64,000 nucleotides of DNA from an uncultured Lachnospiraceae bacterium. GTDB lineage: Bacteria; Bacillota; Clostridia; Lachnospirales; Lachnospiraceae. Shown piece by piece: positions 43,843-51,257 of this stretch (within the stretch, counting starts at the first letter, position 1; each line of letters begins with the position of its first letter). Both the position numbers and the translations under genes were made by a program. The DNA lies in NCBI GenBank assembly GCA_910579275.1, contig CAJTTO010000002.1, forward strand, positions 121,204 through 185,203, given 5' to 3'. The notes under the pieces are model-generated. The model did no database searches and was not told the DNA's origin. It saw nothing but the letters and a program-made list of their open reading frames with translations.

Positions 43843-44517
43843 ATGGAACAATACAAAAAAGAGTTTATTGAGTTTATGGTTGACAGCAACGTATTGAAGT
43901 TCGGTACGTTTACATTAAAGAGCGGCAGAAAATCACCGTTTTTCATGAATGCGGGGGCGTATGTCACCGGCTCGCAGCTCAGAAAGCTTGGTGAGTATTA
44001 TGCCAAGGCGATTCATGACAATTATGGTACGGATTTTGATGTGCTTTTCGGACCGGCCTACAAGGGAATTCCGCTTGCGGTCGCAACGACAATGGCATTT
44101 AGCTCGCTGTACGGCAAGGATATCAGATACTGCTCAAACAGAAAGGAAGTCAAAGACCACGGTGATGTGGGAATCCTGCTCGGAAGCGGCTTAAATGACG
44201 GGGACAGGGTTGTCATTATAGAGGACGTCACCACTTCAGGGAAATCCATCGAGGAGACATTTCCGATTCTGAAGGAACAGGCAAATGTGGATGTCGTGGG
44301 ACTGATGGTCAGCCTGAACCGTCAGGAGCGCGGAAAAACGCAGAAGAATGCACTTGCGGAAATCCGTGAAGTATACGGGATAGAGACGGGAGCGATTGTG
44401 ACAATGGAGGAGGTTGTGGAGCATCTGTACAATAGGAATTACAATGGCAGGGTGCTGATTGACGACACAATGAAAGAATCCATAGAGGCATATTATGCGC
44501 AGTACGGCGCAAAATAA
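43843..44517 (+). CDS. pyrE: Orotate phosphoribosyltransferase
   Basis: PyrE joins orotate to PRPP to form OMP. The 224-residue protein has the PRPP loop VVIIEDVTTSGKS and FGPAYKGIPLA. It directly follows pyrF (15 bp gap), and a small membrane protein gene follows after 33 bp. The other pyr genes (carAB, pyrB, C, D) are outside the window. No PyrR attenuator was seen. Confidence 0.96.
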   Translation: MEQYKKEFIEFMVDSNVLKFGTFTLKSGRKSPFFMNAGAYVTGSQLRKLGEYYAKAIHDNYGTDFDVLFGPAYKGIPLAVATTMAFSSLYGKDIRYCSNRKEVKDHGDVGILLGSGLNDGDRVVIIEDVTTSGKSIEETFPILKEQANVDVVGLMVSLNRQERGKTQKNALAEIREVYGIETGAIVTMEEVVEHLYNRNYNGRVLIDDTMKESIEAYYAQYGAK

Positions 44518-44550
44518 AATGATGGTGGAACCTGAAGGAGAGAAAATTGT

Positions 44551-44703
44551 ATGGATGAGAAAGTGTATAAAATAATGGGACGTTCCGGGGCGTTAGCCAT
44601 TGTGATAGGCGTGATTTCGATTGTGGCCGGTGTCGCGGGCGGCGTACTGCTTTTAATCAGCGGTGGCAGGCTTCTGGCGGGTAAATCCAAGATACTATTT
44701 TGA
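44551..44703 (+). CDS. Small membrane protein (50 residues)
   Basis: A short gene with a strong GAAGGAG site 10 nt before its ATG. The protein has a short polar head (MDEKVYKIMGRSGA), one hydrophobic helix from about residue 15 to 40 rich in Gly, Val and Ile, and a basic tail. It lies right after pyrE and its stop touches an ATG of the next frame. I do not recognise a family; the size, site and codon use support a real gene. Confidence 0.7.
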   Translation: MDEKVYKIMGRSGALAIVIGVISIVAGVAGGVLLLISGGRLLAGKSKILF

Positions 44704-44915
44704 TGCATACGGACGAGAAAACGCAAACACGCTCTAAGTCAGGGCTGTCTGTGTTTGACGCACGAGTGGGCATTTCATATGGAATGCCCATTTCATATGC
44801 ACCCCGGCATTCGGAGGAGGACGGAGGGCAGGACTGGAAAGCGTTCCTGTCCGACAGGATCGACAGGCTTCCCTGCATGGCGGTTTCTGGATGGAATGAG
44901 GAAAGGTTGTGGAAT

Positions 44916-45242
44916 ATGCTGCGAATTTTTGGGAAAACAGGGTATATTTTTACAGATAAGAAAAATCCTAAGTGGGGTATCATGTCAACCATATTAGGGC
45001 TGATAGCGACTGTTTCAATCAGTCTGGCGGTGCACTTTACCTATCAGAATAAAGGTACTGCGCCGATGCAGTATGGAGCGGTGGTGATTCTTTCCATGAT
45101 TTATGCGGTGGCAGGGCTGGCGCTCGGAATTCGCTCATTGATGGAAAAGGACATTTTCCGGATTTTTCCGGTAATCGGAATCTTGTTAAACGCCCTGACG
45201 GTAATTGCCGGCGGTATTATTTTGTATTTGGGAGTGGTTTAG
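44916..45242 (+). CDS. Small three-helix membrane protein of unknown function
   Basis: A 108-residue protein with a short cytoplasmic head (GKTGYIFTDKKNPKWG) and three hydrophobic helices. I chose the ATG at 44916 because GAGGAAAGG precedes it and because the 70 codons that would be added by starting at 44703 look unlike a protein family (they include two copies of CATTTCATATG in a GGGCATT/AATGCCC inverted repeat). Similar small membrane proteins with a TDKKxPKWG head are common in Lachnospiraceae, but their function is unknown to me. It ends 2 bp before the aminopeptidase gene, so the two are cotranslated. Confidence 0.7.
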   Translation: MLRIFGKTGYIFTDKKNPKWGIMSTILGLIATVSISLAVHFTYQNKGTAPMQYGAVVILSMIYAVAGLALGIRSLMEKDIFRIFPVIGILLNALTVIAGGIILYLGVV

Positions 45243-45244
45243 GA

Positions 45245-47317
45245 ATGGATATGATTAGAGAGAGATATGCGCTTTCCTGCGATAGAATCAGGGAAATAGC
45301 GGCGGCACAGGAAGTGGCCGGAATTTATAAGGAATTTTACAGGAAAACCGCGGAGTTTGTTCTGCTGGTTGTTGATGCGTATGACAATATGGGGAAGGAT
45401 ACCGGCTTGGAAGCTATGCGGGCGCAGAATGCTGCATTGTATGCGGATATCATGGGCGAAAACTATGCGTTGAGCTATGCCAACCCGACAACGGCCTGTG
45501 CGGAATTTGGGCAGGACATGGGACAGATGCTTTCATTTCTCTACACGGAGCTTCGCGCGATGATTCCGTATGCCTTTGAGCAGAGAATGGAGGACATGGT
45601 AATCCGCATGGAGCTGTTTGTGGAGATATACAATGCGTTTGCTTATGCTTATTCCGAGACGGCACTGGGAAATCTGCCTGAGAAGGCGGCAGTTCCGAAT
45701 ATTGAGGACATAAAGGAAACCCTGTACTGGTTTGTGAGTGATTACTCCGAGACAGACGCGCGGCAGCGGGTGCAAAGCCTTGTCGACGCGGACTGCGATT
45801 TTGCAGTGAGAATCGTGATGGACAGCGATTTAAACGATATCAGCTATCTGTACAAGTATGGCGAATATGTGTCGCCGGACGTGGAGAAAATGGCGTTGTA
45901 CCTGAACGCACTTCCCGAAGAACGCATACAGCTGATGGCGGACACCTACACGGAAGGATACCGCATGGGCTTTGTCAAGGCACATATCGACCTCGGCAAA
46001 AAAGAAACGGTTGACCTGCACTATATGCTTGGATTTGAGCGCGTGGTAAGGGCGGCAATTGATAATTTTGCAAAGATGGGATTGAGACCGACCATTTATA
46101 GGAGTGAAAATCATATTTTTACAAAGACAGTAGTACGAAAAAAAGGCTATTTTGGTGCGGACGCCAACAAACAGTTCCTGTATGACCACAAGGATGATAT
46201 TGCACTTTTCCTCGATAAAAGGCTTGTGAACAGAAAGCTTGAGGTACTTACGACAGCATACGAGGCGGTAAAGGACAAGGCGGCAAAATATGCGGGACCG
46301 GCAGTGATTGAAGTGTTTGGCGAGGCACCGTTTGCACCTGAATCCAGAAAAGAAGCATGCAGTCTGGATGAAGCCCAGCAGAAACTTTCGGCAGAATTAA
46401 AGGGTGCTTCTGCTGATATTGTGAGCAGATATATCAATCAGGAGGAACGCAGCTTTACCATCATTGCATTTCCGGTTCCGAGTATCGGAGCGCACTTTCA
46501 GGAAATATTTGATGAGACGATAAAGCTCAACACCCTTGATTATACGACATATGAGCGCATACAGGGAACGATTATCGACACGCTCAACAGGGCGGCATAT
46601 GTGGAGATAAAGGGTATGAACGGCAATAAGACAGACTTGCGCGTGGCGTTGTATCCGCTATCAAATCCCGAGAAAGAGTCCATTTTCGAGAACTGTGTGG
46701 CAGATGTCAATATTCCGGTCGGCGAGGTGTTTACGTCGCCTGTCCTTGAGGGGACGAACGGAAAGCTCCATGTCAGCCGCGTCTTTTTAAATGCGCTGGA
46801 GTACCATAATCTGGAGATTGACTTCAGGGAAGGCATGACAGCGGATTACAGCTGCACAAATTTTGGAACGGAGAAAGAGAACAAGGATTATATCAGGGAG
46901 AACGTGCTGTTTCACTATGACTCGCTTCCTATGGGGGAATTTGCTATCGGTACAAACACGACTGCATATATGACGGCGAAGAAGTATAACATTGCCAATC
47001 TTTTTCCGATTCTGATTGCGGAAAAGACGGGACCGCATTTTGCGATTGGCGATACCTGCTATTCAAGGAGCGAGGAAGTAAAGGTGTACAACGAAGACGG
47101 CAGGGAGGTTGTGGCGAAGGACAATGCCATCTCGGTGCTGAGAAAGACGGATCCTTCCAAAGCGTACTTTGCATGCCACACGGACATTACCATTCCATAT
47201 GATGAGCTGGGGTCGATTGTGGCTTATGACAAGGACAACAATGCATATCCGATTATTGAGAAAGGTAGATTTGTGCTCGCGGGCACGCAGGAGCTCAACG
47301 CTGCTTTTGATGATTAA
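45245..47317 (+). CDS. M29 family metallo-aminopeptidase with long N-terminal extension
   Basis: A 690-residue cytoplasmic aminopeptidase. The C-terminal 400 residues match the M29 (AmpS/PepS/aminopeptidase T) family, with expected metal ligands Glu494 (EVFTSP), Glu565 (MGEFAIGTN), His598 (HFAIG), His645 and Asp647 (HTD). Usual M29 enzymes have about 410 residues, so about 280 N-terminal residues are extra; they are mostly helical and contain no motif I can name. It releases N-terminal residues from peptides. It follows the small membrane protein with a 2-bp gap. Confidence 0.87.
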   Translation: MDMIRERYALSCDRIREIAAAQEVAGIYKEFYRKTAEFVLLVVDAYDNMGKDTGLEAMRAQNAALYADIMGENYALSYANPTTACAEFGQDMGQMLSFLYTELRAMIPYAFEQRMEDMVIRMELFVEIYNAFAYAYSETALGNLPEKAAVPNIEDIKETLYWFVSDYSETDARQRVQSLVDADCDFAVRIVMDSDLNDISYLYKYGEYVSPDVEKMALYLNALPEERIQLMADTYTEGYRMGFVKAHIDLGKKETVDLHYMLGFERVVRAAIDNFAKMGLRPTIYRSENHIFTKTVVRKKGYFGADANKQFLYDHKDDIALFLDKRLVNRKLEVLTTAYEAVKDKAAKYAGPAVIEVFGEAPFAPESRKEACSLDEAQQKLSAELKGASADIVSRYINQEERSFTIIAFPVPSIGAHFQEIFDETIKLNTLDYTTYERIQGTIIDTLNRAAYVEIKGMNGNKTDLRVALYPLSNPEKESIFENCVADVNIPVGEVFTSPVLEGTNGKLHVSRVFLNALEYHNLEIDFREGMTADYSCTNFGTEKENKDYIRENVLFHYDSLPMGEFAIGTNTTAYMTAKKYNIANLFPILIAEKTGPHFAIGDTCYSRSEEVKVYNEDGREVVAKDNAISVLRKTDPSKAYFACHTDITIPYDELGSIVAYDKDNNAYPIIEKGRFVLAGTQELNAAFDD

Positions 47318-47332
47318 TAGTCTGAATATTCT

Positions 47333-47377
47333 GGAAACACCGGGAAGAGAATTCGCGGTGTTTCTCGGTTTTTTTGG
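47333..47377 (+). terminator. Terminator after the M29 gene
   Basis: GAAACACCG pairs with CGGTGTTTC and is followed by long T-runs. Confidence 0.85.
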
Positions 47378-47404
47378 TTTTTTCGCGATTTTACAAAGAA
47401 TTAG

Positions 47405-47433
47405 TTGACGTATGAAAATATTATTTGTAAACT
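47405..47433 (+). promoter_or_regulatory. Promoter of the purE operon
   Basis: TTGACG and TAAACT are 17 nt apart, about 105 nt before purE. No purine riboswitch or PurBox was recognised in the leader. Confidence 0.5.
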
Positions 47434-47486
47434 ATAGGTAAGTTTGCAAAAGCTTGGCAGCTGCTGCAAATGATGGCTTGAAGCCT

Positions 47487-47516
47487 GTATCAGGAAAACA
47501 AAGGCTGAACTGATAC
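47487..47516 (+). promoter_or_regulatory. Leader stem-loop before purE
   Basis: GTATCAG and CTGATAC are perfect arms around a 16-nt interior containing AAAGGCTGAA, ending 22 nt before the purE ATG. The interior matches the copy before purD, but both arms carry the same compensating change (T for A and A for T). Confidence 0.55.
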
Positions 47517-47538
47517 GATTAATATGAGGAGGTTTATT

Positions 47539-48048
47539 ATGGCACAGGTTGGTATTGTAATGGGATCCGATTCGGATATGCCCGTCATGGCAAAGGCGGC
47601 AGATATATTGGAGGAGCTTGGAATTTCCTATGAGATGCGGATTATCTCGGCACACAGGGAGCCGGATGTGTTTTTTGAATATGCAAAGACAGCGGAGGAG
47701 AAAGGATTTAAGGTAATCATTGCCGGAGCAGGCATGGCAGCCCATCTGCCGGGGATGTGCGCGGCGATTTTTCCGATGCCTGTCATCGGAATACCGATGC
47801 ATACGACTTCACTGGGGGGACGCGATTCCCTTTATTCTATCGTGCAGATGCCGTCAGGCATTCCTGTTGCGACAGTCGCAATCAACGGCGGTGCGAATGC
47901 CGGACTTCTGGCGGCAAAGATATTGGCAACGTCAGACAGCAGCCTGCTTGCAAGGCTGAAGGATTACGCTGCAAAACTTAAGGAGCAGGTTGAGGCAAAG
48001 GATGCCAGATTACAGGAGACCGGTTATCAGGAGTATCTCAAAAAATAA
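47539..48048 (+). CDS. purE: 5-(carboxyamino)imidazole ribonucleotide mutase
   Basis: PurE moves the carboxyl group in purine ring synthesis (N5-CAIR to CAIR). The 169-residue protein shows GSDSDMPVM and the catalytic SAHREP motif. The ATG at 47539 follows GAGGAGG. A class I (mutase) enzyme would need PurK, which is not here; the SDSDM motif does not separate the classes firmly. It begins the purE-M-N-D run. Confidence 0.95.
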   Translation: MAQVGIVMGSDSDMPVMAKAADILEELGISYEMRIISAHREPDVFFEYAKTAEEKGFKVIIAGAGMAAHLPGMCAAIFPMPVIGIPMHTTSLGGRDSLYSIVQMPSGIPVATVAINGGANAGLLAAKILATSDSSLLARLKDYAAKLKEQVEAKDARLQETGYQEYLKK

Positions 48049-48063
48049 GAATGGGGGATGAGT

Positions 48064-49089
48064 ATGGATTACAAGAACGCAGGTGTTGACATAGAGGCAG
48101 GATATCAGTCGGTAGAGCTGATGAAGAAGCATATAAAAGGAACGATGAGACCGGAGGTGCTTGGCGGAATCGGCGGCTTTTCCGGCGCGTTTTCCATGGA
48201 AAAATTTAAGGATATGGAAAAGCCTACTCTTGTATCCGGCACGGACGGGGTTGGTACCAAAATTAAACTGGCATTTTTGATGGACAAACATGACACGGTA
48301 GGAATTGACTGTGTGGCGATGTGTGTCAATGACATTGCATGCGCGGGCGGGGAACCGTTGTTTTTCTTGGATTATATTGCATGCGGAAAGAATGATCCGG
48401 AAAAGATTGCCACAATCGTTTCCGGTGTTGCGGAAGGCTGTAAGCAGTGCGGCGCGGCATTGATTGGCGGTGAGACGGCAGAGCATCCGGGATTGATGCC
48501 GGAGGAAGAGTACGATCTTGCCGGATTTGCGGTTGGCGTAGTTGATGAGAAAGACCTGATTACAGGAGCGGATTTAAAGGCGGGCGACGTTCTGGTCGGA
48601 ATCGCTTCAAGCGGTGTGCACAGCAACGGTTTTTCCCTTGTCAGAAAAGTGTTTGAGATGACAAAGGAAAGCCTTGACACATATTATGACGAGCTGGGAA
48701 AAACACTTGGCGAGACGCTGATAGAGCCTACGATTATCTATGTAAAGGCGCTCAAGGGCATTCGGGACTGCGGTGTCAGAATCAAGGCATGCAGCCATAT
48801 CACTGGCGGCGGTTTCTACGAGAATGTTCCCAGAATGCTCCATGACGGGGTGCAGGCTGTCATCAAAAAGGACAGCTATGAGGTTCCCGCTATTTTCAAA
48901 CTGCTGCAGTGCAAGGGCGGCATTGATGAGCATGTGATGTACAATACGTACAATATGGGCATCGGCATGATTGTCGCAGTCGATCCTGCGGATGTCGACA
49001 AGACGATGGAGGCTGTTAAGGCAGCAGGCGAGAGCTGTTATGTAATCGGAGAAATCAAGGATGGCGAAAAGGGAGTAACAATATGCTAA
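48064..49089 (+). CDS. purM: Phosphoribosylformylglycinamidine cyclo-ligase (AIR synthetase)
   Basis: PurM closes the imidazole ring of purines using ATP. The 341-residue protein has SGTDGVGTKIKLA, CVNDIACAGGEPLFF and the Gly-rich SHITGGGF. ATG 48064 is preferred over ATG 48058 because the GGGGGAT site needs the extra spacing. It lies 15 bp after purE and overlaps purN by 7 nt. Confidence 0.96.
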   Translation: MDYKNAGVDIEAGYQSVELMKKHIKGTMRPEVLGGIGGFSGAFSMEKFKDMEKPTLVSGTDGVGTKIKLAFLMDKHDTVGIDCVAMCVNDIACAGGEPLFFLDYIACGKNDPEKIATIVSGVAEGCKQCGAALIGGETAEHPGLMPEEEYDLAGFAVGVVDEKDLITGADLKAGDVLVGIASSGVHSNGFSLVRKVFEMTKESLDTYYDELGKTLGETLIEPTIIYVKALKGIRDCGVRIKACSHITGGGFYENVPRMLHDGVQAVIKKDSYEVPAIFKLLQCKGGIDEHVMYNTYNMGIGMIVAVDPADVDKTMEAVKAAGESCYVIGEIKDGEKGVTIC

Positions 49090-49676
49090 AAATATGCGTG
49101 TGCGTATCCGGCGGCGGAACCAATCTGCAGGCAGTCATGGATGCCATGGAGTCAGGTTCGATTACAAATGCGGGGATTGTGAGGGTTATCAGCAACAATA
49201 AAAATGCATTTGCGCTGGAGAGGGCGCGGAACAAAGGAATTGATGCGGTGGCAGTATCGCCAAAGGATTACGAAGACAGGGCGCTTTTCAACGAGGCGCT
49301 CCTGCGATGTGTGGACGAGGCAGAGCCTGATCTGGTGGTGCTTGCCGGATTTCTGGTGGTGCTGCCGCCGGCTATGATTACAAAATACCAAGGGCGAATC
49401 ATCAACATTCATCCGTCACTGATTCCGTCTTTCTGCGGAAAAGGGTATTATGGTTTGAAAGTACATGAGGCGGCGCTTGCGCGCGGTGTCAAAGTCACCG
49501 GGGCGACGGTTCATTTTGTGGACGAGGGTACAGACACAGGACCGATTATCCTGCAAAAGGCGGTGGAGGTACTGCCCGATGACACGCCGGAGATTTTGCA
49601 GCGGAGAGTGATGGAGCATGCCGAATGGCAGATTCTTCCCAGGGCAATTAATATGATAGCAAACGGACAAATATGA
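49083..49676 (+). CDS. purN: Phosphoribosylglycinamide formyltransferase
   Basis: PurN formylates GAR with 10-formyl-tetrahydrofolate. The 197-residue protein carries the N-terminal SGGGTNLQAV loop and the active-site segment INIHPSLIPSF, followed by the conserved TGATVHFVDEGTDTGPI. Its start lies inside the end of purM, so the two are translationally coupled. Confidence 0.96.
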   Translation: MLKICVCVSGGGTNLQAVMDAMESGSITNAGIVRVISNNKNAFALERARNKGIDAVAVSPKDYEDRALFNEALLRCVDEAEPDLVVLAGFLVVLPPAMITKYQGRIINIHPSLIPSFCGKGYYGLKVHEAALARGVKVTGATVHFVDEGTDTGPIILQKAVEVLPDDTPEILQRRVMEHAEWQILPRAINMIANGQI

Positions 49677-49691
49677 TAAATGAAGCAAACG

Positions 49692-49930
49692 GAACAGTTC
49701 AGATTAGGTGCTGCGTAGTGGTTTTGCATGGCTTGATGCGCGTAACAGGAAGCCGAAGGCTGAGAAGGCTGAACGGAACAGTTCATTCCAGGACTTTGCA
49801 CTGGCTGCAAAGTCCGTGAAATAACATATAGGTAGAGATGCATCAAGCCACGGTACGTGGCTTTGATACCACGAAGTGGTTTTGCATGGCTTGATGCGCG
49901 TAACAGGAAGCCGAAGGCTGAACTGTTACG
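49692..49930 (+). repeat. Intergenic palindromic repeat cluster between purN and purD
   Basis: This gap holds two exact 47-bp direct repeats (49717-49763 and 49875-49921). The second is part of a longer unit. An 11-bp inverted pair GCATCAAGCCA/TGGCTTGATGC (49840-49850 with 49887-49897) encloses the hairpins AAGCCACG/CGTGGCTT and ACCAC/GTGGT. It is followed by a stem-loop with arms CGTAACAG and CTGTTACG (49899-49906 with 49923-49930) and inner AGCC/GGCT, ending 28 nt before purD. A diverged copy of the same unit lies at 53581-53667 before clpC. Confidence 0.7.
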
Positions 49931-49958
49931 ACTGAACATACATACAGAAAGGACATGA

Positions 49959-51242
49959 TTGACAAAAATGAAGGTATTAATCGTAGGAAGCGGCGGACGG
50001 GAACATGCCATTGCGGCAAGCGTGGCAAAAAGTCCAAGGGTTGACAAGATATTCTGTGCGCCTGGAAATGCCGGAATCGGACAGATAGCGGAATGCGTCG
50101 CAATCGGTGCCATGGAGTTTGACAGACTGGCTGCGTTTGCCAAGGAGAATCAGATTGACCTAACAATCATCGGCATGGATGACCCGCTGGTGGGCGGTGT
50201 GGTTGATGTGTTTGAGGCAGAGGGGCTGCGAGTGTTCGGACCGAGGAAAAATGCGGCAATATTGGAGGGTTCCAAAGCATTTTCCAAGGACTTGATGAAA
50301 AAGTACCATATTCCCACTGCGGCGTATGAGAATTTTGACGACGCAGACAAGGCGCTGGCTTATCTGGAGACGGCAAGCTTTCCAATTGTGCTGAAAGCAG
50401 ACGGACTCGCGCTGGGAAAGGGCGTCCTCATCTGCAATACGCTTGAGGAGGCAAAAGACGGCGTCCGCTCCATCATGCTTGACAAGCAGTTTGGAACTGC
50501 CGGAAACCGTATGGTTATCGAGGAATTTATGACGGGGCGTGAGGTGTCTGTATTGTCCTATGTGGATGGCAAAACCATCAAGACAATGACGAGCGCGCAG
50601 GATCACAAACGTGCAAAAGACGGTGACCAGGGACTCAATACGGGCGGGATGGGTACATTTTCGCCTAGCCCGTTTTATACGGACGAGGTCGATGCATTCT
50701 GCCGTGAACATATTTATCAGGCGACTGTCGATGCCATGGCGGCGGAAGGACGGGCGTTCAAAGGAATCATCTTCTTCGGGCTGATGCTGACATCCAAGGG
50801 ACCAAGAGTGCTTGAGTACAACGCGCGGTTTGGCGACCCTGAGGCACAGGTGGTGCTTCCACGCATGAAAAATGACATTATTGATGTTATGGAAGCCTGC
50901 ATTGACGGCAGGCTGGACACGATTGATCTTCAGTTCGAGGACAACGCGGCAGTCTGTGTCGTCCTTGCAAGCGACGGGTATCCTGTCCGCTATGAGAAAG
51001 GGCTTGAGATCAGAGGATTGGAAAAATTTGACGGTATCGAAGGATACTATTGTTTCCACGCGGGGACAAAGCTTGATGAGAGCGGAAAATTTGTGACAAA
51101 CGGAGGACGTGTTCTGGGTGTGACGGCAAAAGGCGCCGATTTAAAGGAAGCAAGGGCGAATGCCTACGCTGCAGCAGAATGGATAGACTTCGACAATAAA
51201 TATATGCGTCACGATATCGGAAAAGCGATAGACGAGGCGTAG
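49959..51242 (+). CDS. purD: Phosphoribosylamine-glycine ligase
   Basis: PurD makes GAR from phosphoribosylamine, glycine and ATP. The 427-residue ATP-grasp protein shows GSGGREHAIA at the N terminus, then LKADGLALGKGV and the ATP-grasp end FGDPEAQVVLPR. TTG 49959 has AAAGGA at good distance; ATG 49968 is a nearby alternative. It is separated from purN by a repeat-rich 282-bp gap but followed by the SH3b gene at 15 bp. Confidence 0.95.
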   Translation: MTKMKVLIVGSGGREHAIAASVAKSPRVDKIFCAPGNAGIGQIAECVAIGAMEFDRLAAFAKENQIDLTIIGMDDPLVGGVVDVFEAEGLRVFGPRKNAAILEGSKAFSKDLMKKYHIPTAAYENFDDADKALAYLETASFPIVLKADGLALGKGVLICNTLEEAKDGVRSIMLDKQFGTAGNRMVIEEFMTGREVSVLSYVDGKTIKTMTSAQDHKRAKDGDQGLNTGGMGTFSPSPFYTDEVDAFCREHIYQATVDAMAAEGRAFKGIIFFGLMLTSKGPRVLEYNARFGDPEAQVVLPRMKNDIIDVMEACIDGRLDTIDLQFEDNAAVCVVLASDGYPVRYEKGLEIRGLEKFDGIEGYYCFHAGTKLDESGKFVTNGGRVLGVTAKGADLKEARANAYAAAEWIDFDNKYMRHDIGKAIDEA

Positions 51243-51257
51243 CAGGGGAGTAAGAAT

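Noticed and set aside
44703..44915. N-terminal extension of the small three-helix membrane protein from ATG 44703
   Set aside because: The added codons cover an inverted repeat, look non-conserved, and a better ribosome site precedes ATG 44916.
49511..50143. Open frames of 107-210 codons on the minus strand across the purN-purD gap
   Set aside because: They arise from the repeat units (the same peptide appears twice) and overlap purN and purD on the other strand; no ribosome site.
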